Positions 17,370 through 25,618 of a stretch of DNA of 28,181 nt are shown piece after piece. Origin of the DNA: JAVKDP01 sp040222185 (GTDB lineage Bacteria > Bacteroidota > Rhodothermia > Balneolales > Balneolaceae); the NCBI GenBank assembly GCA_040222185.1, contig JAVKDP010000085.1:1-28181 (forward strand), given 5' to 3'. Below the pieces are notes generated by a model. It worked only from the letters and a program-made list of their open reading frames with translations. It was not told the DNA's origin and ran no database searches. The number at the start of each line of letters is the position of its first letter. The first letter of the stretch is position 1. Both the position numbers and the translations under genes were made by a program.

Positions 17370-18122
17370 CTACAAGGGTTTGGTCATCCCGATTTTGAAT
17401 AATGGAACAATCTTGTCTCTTGTTGTGTAAATAGTTTTCATGTCATTTGTTATAACTAAAAGAGAGGAATCTAAAGAAGAACCTTTAAATGGACCATCCT
17501 GAACAATGAATTTTAATCCTATTTTTGGTGTATAGAAGGTTTTATCTGATGAAATTGAAAAGTAATTATTAAATCCTTCTACATTTGTTAAGGCGCTACT
17601 AATATTCAGGCCACCATAAAAACTAATTAGTTCAGGTTTAATTGAATGTTCAAAAACTAAAGAAAAAGTACCAACACCTACCACAGTTTCTTTCTGTCCA
17701 GAATCATCAGCCGAATTAAGCTTTTTGGACCCTAACGAAGCTGCGATATTGAAAAAAGTAGCCTCACTGAGACCATGAATCCAGGAAATGTTAATACCTG
17801 AGGAGCTTAATTCCGGTAGAAAAACTTTAATACTATTATTGTTTAATACCGAATCTGATTGATCTTCGATAAAAGAAAGATCTACGCTAATTGCATTCTT
17901 CTCATCAAGTTTAAAAAAACTGTTTAGCAAGACTTTTGGGGTAAAGTCTAAATCAGCGGTTGAGTTAACAAGATTTGCAGTAAAACCATATTTAGATGAG
18001 CCGATAGCTCCTAAACCTTTTTTTGTTGAATCTACTTTAAATAAAGAAGATTCAAGACCTTTTTGAGCAAAAACCAAGTACGGAAACAGGACAAAAGAGA
18101 ATACAAGTAAATACTTTTTCAT
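17370..18122 (-). CDS. Exported beta-rich protein of unknown function
   Basis: I do not recognise this 250-aa protein. It has a clear signal peptide (M-K-K-Y, hydrophobic stretch, then V-F-A-Q-K at about 18-22). The mature chain has no Cys, many Ser and Asn, and alternating short beta-like stretches, which would fit a small outer-membrane barrel or a surface protein. Its last residues do not include the usual terminal Phe. It is more AT-rich than neighbours and is flanked on both sides by AT-rich non-coding DNA (17193-17369 and 18123-18367), so it probably forms its own transcript and may have been acquired. A 15-bp direct repeat links its 3' end with the DNA just after its stop. Confidence 0.6.
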   Translation of the reverse strand: MKKYLLVFSFVLFPYLVFAQKGLESSLFKVDSTKKGLGAIGSSKYGFTANLVNSTADLDFTPKVLLNSFFKLDEKNAISVDLSFIEDQSDSVLNNNSIKVFLPELSSSGINISWIHGLSEATFFNIAASLGSKKLNSADDSGQKETVVGVGTFSLVFEHSIKPELISFYGGLNISSALTNVEGFNNYFSISSDKTFYTPKIGLKFIVQDGPFKGSSLDSSLLVITNDMKTIYTTRDKIVPLFKIGMTKPL

Positions 18123-18367
18123 AGCGATAAGAGATGATTTATTAGAAATATAGTTTTATACATAAAACAAAAATTTAAAGTTTAAAACAAGCAAACTCTT
18201 TATAAATATATAATTAAACCTAACTAATACTAAAGTAGGTAGGTGATTTTCAAACAGTGATACTTTATAAAAGCCAAAAGGACTCACCCATATTCATTTT
18301 CTCTATCATTTTAGTTCCATCTCTTCCTATTTTCAGGTTTTACAGAATACATAAGATTTAAGGATTG
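18123..18367. other. Longest non-coding stretch, AT-rich (245 bp)
   Basis: The region separates the divergent exported unknown gene and tex. It holds the inverted repeat at 18153-18168 and long A/T runs. I see no open frame, RNA gene or clear sigma-70 pair in it. Confidence 0.6.
18153..18168. promoter_or_regulatory. Inverted repeat upstream of the exported unknown gene
   Basis: GTTTTAT-AC-ATAAAAC has 7-bp arms around a 2-nt centre. It starts 31 bp before the ATG at 18122 (minus strand). It may be an operator or part of an AT-rich promoter. Chance is possible in this base composition. Confidence 0.35.
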
Positions 18368-20545
18368 ATGACAAACACGGTTATTGCGCAAAGAATTTCT
18401 ACTCAATTAAATATATCAACCAAGCAGATTAACACTGTTGCTGGTTTCCTGGATGAAGGGGCTACCATCCCTTTTTTGGCACGATATAGGCAAGAAGCTA
18501 CAGGTGGATTAGATGAGGAAAAACTTAGAGAAGTCAGGGATGCACTGGAATTCCAAAAAGCTCTTGAAACAAGAAAAGAAGCTATTCTTAAAATCATCCG
18601 TGAACAAGAGAAACTTACTCCTGAACTGGAAGCTCAGATTTTGGCGTGTACTGAAATGAGCACACTTGAAGATTTATACCTTCCATATAAACAAAAACGG
18701 AAAACCCGGGGTGATAAAGCTAAAGAGAAAGGATTGGAACCCCTTGCTAATATGATTTGGGACCAGGAGATAAATCATGGAAACCCCGATGACTATGCTG
18801 CGAAATTTATAAACGAGGAAAAGGAAGTCAATACTCTTGAAGATGCCTGGAAAGGAGCTTGTGATATTGTAGCAGAATGGATAAATGAACATTTAGAAGT
18901 TCGGGAACGCCTTAGAGATACTTTCTTAAACCACTCAACCATCTCCACAAAGAAAAACCCAACGGTAAAAGAACGCACAAACTTTGAAGATTACTACGAT
19001 TTTTCCACTAAGGTAGATCGATTAAAGCCACACCAGATCCTGGCATTAAATCGCGGAGAAAAAGAAAATATAATATTCGTAAAAACAGAAGTCTGGGAAG
19101 AACGAACCCTTGAAGCAATTGATGATATCGTAATTAAGAATGGCATGAGCATTTTCACTGTGAATCTGCAGGATGCCGTTGAAGAGGCTTTTAAGAGGTT
19201 GCTCTCCCCTTCTTTAGAACGGGAGTTACGAAATGCACTAACTGATAGAGCCGACCAGCATGCCATTGAGACTTTTGCCACGAACCTTGGAAATTTATTA
19301 ATGCAACCACCCTTTCAGCATAAAGTAATCATGGGTATCGATCCTGCTTTTCGAACGGGCTGTAAAGTTGCCATTGTTGATGAAACTGGTAAATATTTTG
19401 AAGGAACAACAATTTACCCTACTCCTCCACGAAATCAGGTTGAACAATCAGAGAAAGTTATCGCTTCACTAATTGATAAATACAAGGTGAATCTTATTGC
19501 GATTGGAAATGGCACCGCCAGTAGGGAAACAGAACAATTTGTAGCAAAATTCATACAGAAAAGGCAAAAAACCAGGAAAAACGAAGAGCTAAACTACCTG
19601 ATTGTAAATGAAGCGGGTGCTTCTGTGTATTCAGCATCCAAAATTGCCAGAGACGAATTCCCTGGTTTAGATGCGGCTCAAAGAGGAAACATATCTATTG
19701 CCAGAAGAGTACTTGATCCGTTAGCTGAGCTGGTAAAAATTGACCCAAAATCCATTGGGGTCGGGTTATATCAGCATGATGTAAATCAGACACAACTCGC
19801 AACCAAACTAGATGATGTAGTAGAAAGCTGCGTAAACGAGGTTGGTGTAAACCTGAACACCGCAAGCGCCCCTCTTTTGTCTCATATCTCCGGTTTAAGT
19901 AAGAAAGTGGCCGAAAACATTATCAAGTACCGCGAAGATAAAGGTGCATTTATAAACCGGAATCAGATAAAAGAAATTGAAGGGGTTGGTGATTTTCGTT
20001 TCCAGCAGGCCGCCGGCTTTATGCGTATTCCTGAAGCAAAGAACCCTTTAGATAATACAGCTATTCATCCTGAGAGTTATGAAGCTACAGAGAAGCTTTG
20101 CAATCTCTTTGGAATCGACATCGAAAGTTTATCTTCGCAAAAATCAGTCATAGAATCCAAACTGGGGAACATCAATACCCGCCAGGTTGCTGAACAGATA
20201 GGTATTGGAGAACCTACACTTCAGCTCATTATTGAAAACCTGATGAAACCCGGACGTGATCCCAGGGAAGAGCTTCAAAAACCTCTCCTCAGAACCGATG
20301 TCATGAATATGGAAGACCTTAAAGAAGGTCAAAAACTGGAAGGAACTGTAAGAAATGTAGTTGATTTTGGAGCCTTCGTTGACCTTGGTGTTAAACAAGA
20401 TGGGCTGTTACATATTTCAAATATGTCGAAAGATAAACGTCGTATTGAAAACCCTCACGATGTGCTAGGTGTTGGGGATATTATAAAAGTTGAGATTATT
20501 ACACTTGATTTAGAAAGGGGCAGGATTGGGTTGAAGTTGGGGTGA
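18368..20545 (+). CDS. tex: Tex family RNA-binding transcription accessory protein
   Basis: Tex binds RNA and affects transcription; its precise cellular role varies by species. The ATG at 18368 gives 725 aa; a TTG directly before it is an alternative that adds one residue. The N-terminus contains the family segment A-T-I-P-F-L-A-R-Y-R at about 32-41. A YqgF/RNase H-like fold follows from about 320 (G-I-D-P-A-F-R-T-G). A helix-hairpin-helix region lies near 495-560 (L-N-T-A-S-A and E-I-E-G-V-G). An S1 RNA-binding domain ends the protein (V-V-D-F-G-A-F-V-D-L-G, then L-L-H-I-S). It is a little shorter than E. coli Tex because it stops right after S1. It is preceded by AAGGA, but too close to be an ideal Shine-Dalgarno. 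Confidence 0.95.
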   Translation: MTNTVIAQRISTQLNISTKQINTVAGFLDEGATIPFLARYRQEATGGLDEEKLREVRDALEFQKALETRKEAILKIIREQEKLTPELEAQILACTEMSTLEDLYLPYKQKRKTRGDKAKEKGLEPLANMIWDQEINHGNPDDYAAKFINEEKEVNTLEDAWKGACDIVAEWINEHLEVRERLRDTFLNHSTISTKKNPTVKERTNFEDYYDFSTKVDRLKPHQILALNRGEKENIIFVKTEVWEERTLEAIDDIVIKNGMSIFTVNLQDAVEEAFKRLLSPSLERELRNALTDRADQHAIETFATNLGNLLMQPPFQHKVIMGIDPAFRTGCKVAIVDETGKYFEGTTIYPTPPRNQVEQSEKVIASLIDKYKVNLIAIGNGTASRETEQFVAKFIQKRQKTRKNEELNYLIVNEAGASVYSASKIARDEFPGLDAAQRGNISIARRVLDPLAELVKIDPKSIGVGLYQHDVNQTQLATKLDDVVESCVNEVGVNLNTASAPLLSHISGLSKKVAENIIKYREDKGAFINRNQIKEIEGVGDFRFQQAAGFMRIPEAKNPLDNTAIHPESYEATEKLCNLFGIDIESLSSQKSVIESKLGNINTRQVAEQIGIGEPTLQLIIENLMKPGRDPREELQKPLLRTDVMNMEDLKEGQKLEGTVRNVVDFGAFVDLGVKQDGLLHISNMSKDKRRIENPHDVLGVGDIIKVEIITLDLERGRIGLKLG

Positions 20546-20593
20546 AACCGAATACTTTGAACTTTTATACCTAAATCTTATTCTCATCTGACT

Positions 20594-21220
20594 ATGAAGA
20601 AAATTACTCCTTACAAAACTGAAAGAAATGCTCTTGCTGCCCTCGATAATGGTGGTCGGTTTTATAACCTGATTACCAAAGCCGATGATGGAAAAATCTC
20701 AACAGCAGAATTAAGTAAAGCCGCAGGTGTATTTTCGGGTAAGCAGCAGATGGTGCTATTCCTGGAAATGTCTCTTTCAGCGCTATCACCAGACTCCAGG
20801 AAACAAATTCTTTCAAGTGTTTCGGAAGATATTAAAGAAGCTATTTATAAGTACCCTACCCAGCATCTCCTTCCTTCTGAAGCTAAAGAAAATGGTGTCC
20901 TCTCACATAATGCCATCGTTACAGGCGTTCCAAAAAGAATTGATTCTACAGATAAGTTTACTGGTTTTATCATGATCCCGATGATCACTGGGAAAGTCAC
21001 CACATTTGTAATGATACCCATTATAGAACAATATGATATCTATGAATTAAGAGATGAAGCTTCATCAAAAGAGTTCCTGATCGCTCATAGCAAAAGCTCT
21101 AATAAACTGCCTGAAACAAGAGTAAAATGTGCCGGGATACTAAAGGAGCTTAAGTCTGAAGACAAAGAAGATTCTAAAGCTTCTATCTTCCTGGAAACGA
21201 TTTACTATTCTGTTATATAA
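20594..21220 (+). CDS. Conserved-looking protein of unknown function, 208 aa
   Basis: I do not recognise a family. The protein has no signal peptide or membrane segment and is probably cytosolic. An alpha-helical N-terminal half (about 10-95) contains D-D-G-K-I-S-T-A-E-L, which resembles the end of an EF-hand loop but lacks its first ligands. A beta-rich centre (about 105-150, with F-I-M-I-P-M-I and V-M-I-P-I-I-E) is followed by a charged K/E/D/S stretch at 180-195. It begins 48 bp after tex and ends 19 bp before the zinc-ribbon gene, so it may lead the cluster of zinc ribbon, NIPSNAP and CotH genes. The open frame and codon pattern look like real coding sequence. Confidence 0.65.
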   Translation: MKKITPYKTERNALAALDNGGRFYNLITKADDGKISTAELSKAAGVFSGKQQMVLFLEMSLSALSPDSRKQILSSVSEDIKEAIYKYPTQHLLPSEAKENGVLSHNAIVTGVPKRIDSTDKFTGFIMIPMITGKVTTFVMIPIIEQYDIYELRDEASSKEFLIAHSKSSNKLPETRVKCAGILKELKSEDKEDSKASIFLETIYYSVI

Positions 21221-21239
21221 CCTCAAAAGTCATCCTCAA

Positions 21240-21425
21240 ATGAGTCAAAAAAATAGTTTTCCCTGCCCTGAATGTAATGCTGCGGTTGAAATAGCTATTG
21301 AAGATTTACTTCACGGTAAAAGTATAGCGTGTCCGAGTTGTTCTGTAAGCTTTAAAATCGGAACGGACGAATCTAAGAATGCCCTGGATGCTATCCAAAA
21401 GCTTAGAAATAAGTTAGATTTATGA
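21240..21425 (+). CDS. Small zinc-ribbon protein, 61 aa
   Basis: This small protein carries C9-P-E-C12 and C31-P-S-C34, two CPxC knuckles 18 residues apart, the layout of a rubredoxin-like zinc ribbon. After the ribbon comes a short amphipathic helix with L-x-x-x-L spacing (A-L-D-A-I-Q-K-L-R-N-K-L). Such proteins often act as protein- or nucleic-acid-binding adaptors, but nothing here says which. The stop overlaps the NIPSNAP start by 4 nt (ATGA). Its 19-bp distance from the unknown gene upstream suggests a shared operon. Confidence 0.72.
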   Translation: MSQKNSFPCPECNAAVEIAIEDLLHGKSIACPSCSVSFKIGTDESKNALDAIQKLRNKLDL

Positions 21426-21727
21426 TTACCTGCTACGTCAATTATATTATTGATCCATACAAACTTGCTGAGTTTGAAATCTATGCAAAGAAATGGATTC
21501 CACTTGTTAACAAATTTGGTGGTACGCATCATGGTTACTTTCTCCCCCATGAAGGTCCTAATAACATTGCAGTAACCTTATTCAGTTTTCCTTCACTCGC
21601 AGAATATGAGAAATACAGAACTGATAGCATGAAGGATGCAGACTGTATTGAAGCTTATGAATATGCTGAGAGAAACAGATGTATAATCAGTTATGAGCGA
21701 TCTTTCATGAGGCCAGTTTTTGAATGA
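21422..21727 (+). CDS. NIPSNAP family protein
   Basis: This 101-aa single-domain protein has the NIPSNAP (dimeric alpha/beta-barrel) pattern: an opening beta strand with Y-x-I-D-P-Y-K-L-A-E-F, then W-I-P-L-V-N-K-F-G-G-T-H-H-G-Y-F-L-P, and a closing R-S-F-M-R-P stretch. Bacterial members are mostly uncharacterised. The fold is related to small monooxygenases and dehydratases. It sits inside a chain of 4-nt overlaps, with the zinc ribbon before it and the CotH lipoprotein after it, so expression is probably coupled. Confidence 0.85.
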   Translation: MITCYVNYIIDPYKLAEFEIYAKKWIPLVNKFGGTHHGYFLPHEGPNNIAVTLFSFPSLAEYEKYRTDSMKDADCIEAYEYAERNRCIISYERSFMRPVFE

Positions 21728-23100
21728 GGGGGTACAACTCAATAATATTCTTATCTATTCTTTGCATTTTTTCTTTCACATGTAAAGAGAACCCTGCTGA
21801 GCAAGAAACTTTCAATCCAGATTTCATAGTTCCTTCTATTACACCTACAGGAAATGAAAACTACCTGAATAATGACTCTGAAGTCATTTATGATCAGGAA
21901 TCATTACACACTTTTGAATTACTGGTTCCGGAAGATGCACTTACTTTTCTGGATAACGACCCGGCTGCTGAAGAATACGTTGAAGGTATGCTAATCTTTA
22001 ACGAAGATACACTTAGCCCGGTGGGTATTCGATACAAAGGCTCAATAGGAGCTTTCGTTGGTTGCCTCTCAGGGCGTGACTTTTCAAATCCCTCTGGTCA
22101 AAAGACATGCACTAAGCTATCTATGAAAGTAAAAATAGACTGGGAAGGCAGAGACGAAAAATTTTATGGCTTGAAAAAGCTTCAGTTCCATTCTCAAAAC
22201 AATGATCCATCCCAAATGCATGAACGTTTGGGTTATTGGCTTTTTCGGGAAATGGGAGTACCTGCTCCAAGATCAGTTCACGCACGGTTAATGATTAATA
22301 ATGAATACAGTGGACTTTATGCACTTACTGAACAAATTGACAGCCGCTTTATAAAGCATAATTTTGATGATGATGACGGGAATTTATATAAAGAAGTTTG
22401 GCCTGTAGATATGATTGGCAATCCATTTCCGGCTCAGGTTTACCTCGATGCATTGAAGACAAATAAAAAAGATAACCCAGTTCCAACTATCATTAGAAAT
22501 TTTGGCCAAAACATTTCTAATGCAAATGATACAGAGCTTCCAAATGTGATTGAACAGAACATGAATCTTGACCAGATACTTTCTCTAGTTGCGGTAGACC
22601 GATTAATCAGGAACGATGACGGACCATTTCATTGGTATTGCAACAGTGGGGTTTGCTCCAATCATAATTTTTACTGGTACGAAGAGCCTGGAAATGAAAC
22701 TATGCATTTGATACCCTGGGACCTGGATAATGCTTTTCAGAACATTACCGGGGATTCTAACCCTGTTACACCTGTTCCCGACGCCTTTGGTGAAACAAGA
22801 AATGATTGTAAGCCATTTGGGTATGGTCCCTGGAATATCCAACAACGCTCTGCTACTTGTGATAAGATAATTGCGGGTTGGGCTGCATTTATGCCTGAAT
22901 ACCTGCAAAAAAGGACTCAACTCATCAACGGCCCCTTTTCTGAAGCGCGGATTAATGAAGTATTACAAGCCTGGACTCATCAAATTAGAGAAGCTACTCT
23001 CGAAGCCAGCAACATTCACAACGATGCAATTACTATATCGGAGTGGGAATTTTCACTGGATGAATTAAAATACCAGGTTGAGTTTGCAAGGAATAACTAG
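21724..23100 (+). CDS. CotH-kinase family lipoprotein
   Basis: This 458-aa secreted protein has a hydrophobic N-terminus ending at C20 followed by K-E-N-P, suggesting a lipoprotein with a relaxed lipobox. The CotH fold is an atypical protein-kinase fold; in Bacillus the founding member phosphorylates spore-coat proteins. Family features are V-G-I-R-Y-K-G-S near 100-107, L-K-K-L-Q-F-H-S-Q-N-N-D near 145-157, Y-A-L-T-E-Q-I-D at about 199-206, and the presumed metal-binding I-P-W-D333-L-D335-N336. The ATG overlaps the NIPSNAP stop by 4 nt. Its substrate is unknown. Six Cys lie in the mature domain after C20, mostly paired near loops, which fits an extracytoplasmic protein with disulfides. Confidence 0.85.
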   Translation: MRGYNSIIFLSILCIFSFTCKENPAEQETFNPDFIVPSITPTGNENYLNNDSEVIYDQESLHTFELLVPEDALTFLDNDPAAEEYVEGMLIFNEDTLSPVGIRYKGSIGAFVGCLSGRDFSNPSGQKTCTKLSMKVKIDWEGRDEKFYGLKKLQFHSQNNDPSQMHERLGYWLFREMGVPAPRSVHARLMINNEYSGLYALTEQIDSRFIKHNFDDDDGNLYKEVWPVDMIGNPFPAQVYLDALKTNKKDNPVPTIIRNFGQNISNANDTELPNVIEQNMNLDQILSLVAVDRLIRNDDGPFHWYCNSGVCSNHNFYWYEEPGNETMHLIPWDLDNAFQNITGDSNPVTPVPDAFGETRNDCKPFGYGPWNIQQRSATCDKIIAGWAAFMPEYLQKRTQLINGPFSEARINEVLQAWTHQIREATLEASNIHNDAITISEWEFSLDELKYQVEFARNN

Positions 23101-23181
23101 ATAAAAATACTTCCAAAACACTTATTCATAGTATGTTCATAACTGAGTATCTTCACAACTTATCCTAAAAAAGAAGAATAC

Positions 23182-24372
23182 ATGGATCAGGCTCAGCAAC
23201 TCGAAAAGGAACATCATTTCCAGGTTTATAAAAGATACCCGATAACAATTGACCGGGGACTTGGTACCAGGGTTTGGGATACTGATGGAAATGAATATCT
23301 GGATATACTAGCCGGGATTGCAGTAAATAACCTTGGGCATTGCCATCCCAATATTGTAGCTGCTATTCAGTCGCAAGCTGAAAAGTTACTGCACGTTTCC
23401 AATTTCTATTACACAGAGGTACAAAGTGAGTTTGTTCAGCGGTTGTCTCAATTATCAGGATTAGATCGTGTCTTCCTTTGTAATAGTGGTGTTGAAGCTA
23501 TGGAAGGTTGTGTGAAACTAGCCCGAAAATGGGGACATGATCATGGAAAAACCGGGAATATTATTTCATTAGGTAAAGGATTTCACGGGCGCTCTGTTAC
23601 TACTATTACTATGAGCTCGGAAAATTATCAAAAAGGTTTTGCCCCACTTCCACCTGGTTTTGAACAATCTCCGTTTAACGATTTTGAAGCTTTGGAAAAG
23701 GTAGTGGATGAAAATACCATAGCCATAGCATTTGAACTTATACAGGGAAATAGCGGAGTTCATATTGCTGACAAAGAGTTTGTCCAAAAAGTCCAAAAGC
23801 TATGTTCAGATCTCAACATTCTACTCATAATAGACGAAGTACAAACAGGAGTAGCAAGGACAGGCAAGTTCTGGGCATATGAACATTACGGTATCAAACC
23901 TGATATTGTAGCAGCTGCCAAAGCTTTAGCTGGTGGTATTCCGATTGGAGCAGTAATGGCAAAAGAAGAAGTAGCCTCTGCCCTGTCATTCGGAAATCAT
24001 GGTACTACTTTTGGAGGAAATCCATTTGCGGCTGCTGTTGGCCTCGCAAATCTGAAAACCATCGAAGAAGATAATATTGTTCAACTGGCTCATGAAAAAG
24101 GCGAGTTCTTTATGAACCTCATTAGAGAGAAAACCCGTCATCTTGATACTGTTGTTGACGTTCGTGGTATGGGTCTAATGATAGGAGTTGAATTTTCTAC
24201 CCCCGGGCGACCTGTTGTTGAAAAAATGTTTGAACACAAAGTACTTACGAATGCTGCAGGCGGGAATGTGCTAAGAATAGTCCCACCGCTTCTGATAACA
24301 AAGGAAGAAATGGAAACGGTTGTAGATGTAATGGTTAAATGTTTAGAGGGCAGCTCAACTTTCAAAGACTAA
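23182..24372 (+). CDS. argD: Class III PLP aminotransferase, acetylornithine aminotransferase-like
   Basis: This transaminase has 396 aa, the usual length for ArgD/RocD-type enzymes. Features are the N-terminal Y-P-I-T-I-D-R-G-L-G-T-R-V-W-D strand, G-H-C-H-P (about 52-56), N-S-G-V-E-A-M-E at the phosphate site, the PLP-ring Asp in I-I-D-E-V-Q-T-G, and the Schiff-base lysine K247 in A-A-A-K-A-L-A-G-G. T-T-F-G-G-N-P completes the site. The sequence fits acetylornithine aminotransferase best, but ornithine or another omega-amino-acid substrate is possible, and no other arg gene is in the window. A GNAT acetyltransferase gene begins 3 nt after its stop. Confidence 0.85.
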   Translation: MDQAQQLEKEHHFQVYKRYPITIDRGLGTRVWDTDGNEYLDILAGIAVNNLGHCHPNIVAAIQSQAEKLLHVSNFYYTEVQSEFVQRLSQLSGLDRVFLCNSGVEAMEGCVKLARKWGHDHGKTGNIISLGKGFHGRSVTTITMSSENYQKGFAPLPPGFEQSPFNDFEALEKVVDENTIAIAFELIQGNSGVHIADKEFVQKVQKLCSDLNILLIIDEVQTGVARTGKFWAYEHYGIKPDIVAAAKALAGGIPIGAVMAKEEVASALSFGNHGTTFGGNPFAAAVGLANLKTIEEDNIVQLAHEKGEFFMNLIREKTRHLDTVVDVRGMGLMIGVEFSTPGRPVVEKMFEHKVLTNAAGGNVLRIVPPLLITKEEMETVVDVMVKCLEGSSTFKD

Positions 24373-24375
24373 TCC

Positions 24376-24789
24376 ATGAATGTAACGATTCAGGAAATAC
24401 AAGCTGAGGAAACTTATGACCTTCGCCATAGAGTGATGTGGCCAGATCATCCTGTAGATTTTATAAAGCTCCCTGAAGACGAAAATGGTGTTCACCTTGG
24501 ATTGTTCGTCTCAGGAAAACTTGTTTCAATAATTTCATTGTTTGTAAATGGTAAAGACGCCCAATTCAGGAAGTTTGCCATAGAGATTTCTGAACAAGGC
24601 AAAGGCTACGGAAGTCAACTTCTCTCTCATCTACTCGAATATGCTCAATTATCAAATATTGAGAGAATCTGGTGTAACGCCAGGGTTGATAAAACTGCTT
24701 TTTATAAGAAATTCGGATTCATCGAAACGGATACGACTTATATAAAAGGTGGCATTGATTTTATAGTGCTGGAAAGGATAAGTAAATAA
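24376..24789 (+). CDS. GNAT family N-acetyltransferase
   Basis: This is a 137-aa single GNAT domain. The acetyl-CoA pyrophosphate loop is Q-G-K-G-Y-G-S-Q-L-L at about 75-84 (the R/Q-x-x-G-x-G/A pattern), after the beta4 strand F-R-K-F-A-I. The C-terminal F-Y-K-K-F-G-F motif is typical of motif B. The gene starts 3 nt after the aminotransferase and is certainly cotranscribed, so a small-molecule amine or amino acid is a plausible acceptor, but the acceptor cannot be told from sequence. Confidence 0.9.
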   Translation: MNVTIQEIQAEETYDLRHRVMWPDHPVDFIKLPEDENGVHLGLFVSGKLVSIISLFVNGKDAQFRKFAIEISEQGKGYGSQLLSHLLEYAQLSNIERIWCNARVDKTAFYKKFGFIETDTTYIKGGIDFIVLERISK

Positions 24790-24817
24790 CTGAGGCTGAA
24801 ACTTAGTATTACTTTTC

Positions 24818-25417
24818 TCAATTAATTATAGATGTAACAGCTTCGAATAATTCTTCTTTATTTTTTGTTGATAGACCTTCAGTACTTATTAACCCAGTAA
24901 AAGCTTCTCTATTCTTATTTATAAAGTGGCCCCTATATGTAGCCATATCTGAGGCACTTATTTTTTGAATAATCTCATTCCCTACTTTTATCAGTTCCGG
25001 GCGAACAACTTCTTGAAGATCTTTAAATTCTGACGGGCTCTCCCCTGATGCTTCCCACTTAGCAAACCAATATTCCTGGATTTGCTTTGCAAGAGTAATT
25101 TGTAGTTCAAAAAACACTCTGGTTGTTAATGTATCTAATCCATTTTGAAGTGCACTTTCCTGGCTGGCCTGAATTACAACTACTTCCCTCGCTTTGTCTT
25201 CAATAGGGATTTTATTTTCCCATTTGTATGCTGCTACATCTTTCATGTAACTCAATCTTGTATTTATTGACAACGCTAACTCCTGAAGGTCTTTCTTATG
25301 CCCCGGGGACAATACTTCTTCATGAGCTGTGTAGCTTTTATTACAGAAACTTATCACAAATAACACGAATAGCCATGTCACTGAGCGATAAAGAAATTTC
25401 AGAAATTTTGAATACAT
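24818..25417 (-). CDS. Exported chorismate mutase, AroQ-gamma class
   Basis: This enzyme converts chorismate to prephenate and is predicted to act outside the cytoplasm. It has 199 aa with a basic start (K4, K7, R11), a hydrophobic core and C25-N-K, fitting a lipoprotein or cleaved signal peptide. The AroQ-gamma core is clear: N-T-R54-L-S-Y-M-K-D-V-A-A-Y-K65-W, then P-I-E-D74-K-A-R77-E, and V-V-R139-P-E-L-I. These spacings equal those I recall for the M. tuberculosis secreted enzyme (R49, K60, D69, R72, R134). Q114 in A-K-Q-I-Q takes the place of its E109, as in many other AroQ enzymes. All catalytic residues look intact. No partner for the pathway is adjacent. It is convergent with the GNAT gene. 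Confidence 0.87.
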   Translation of the reverse strand: MYSKFLKFLYRSVTWLFVLFVISFCNKSYTAHEEVLSPGHKKDLQELALSINTRLSYMKDVAAYKWENKIPIEDKAREVVVIQASQESALQNGLDTLTTRVFFELQITLAKQIQEYWFAKWEASGESPSEFKDLQEVVRPELIKVGNEIIQKISASDMATYRGHFINKNREAFTGLISTEGLSTKNKEELFEAVTSIIN

Positions 25418-25488
25418 AGATTATTGCTTCTCCCAGGATTTACTTAAAGATATTTGAAGTAATATTGAATAGCGATCGTATTATTTTT

Positions 25489-25503
25489 TGAGAAAATTTC
25501 TCA
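25489..25503. repeat. 15-bp inverted repeat between chorismate mutase and the FAD-dehydrogenase operon
   Basis: TGAGAAA-A-TTTCTCA has 7-bp arms around one base, in the 201-bp divergent region 72 bp before the chorismate mutase start (minus) and 116 bp before the subunit 3 start (plus). It could be an operator serving either side. No regulator can be named. Confidence 0.4.
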
Positions 25504-25618
25504 CCGTATGATAAAATAAACCCTGTTTTTTGAAAAATTGCGCTAGCTTCAATCCGATTTTTCCCCGTTATTAAAAGTCGAATTACTCAAACTGATTGCC
25601 TAAATATATTTCCATTCT

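Noticed and set aside
20678..20713. EF-hand in the 208-aa unknown protein
   Set aside because: D-D-G-K-I-S-T-A-E-L matches only loop positions 5, 6, 8 and 12. The ligands at positions 1 and 3 are missing (T and A).
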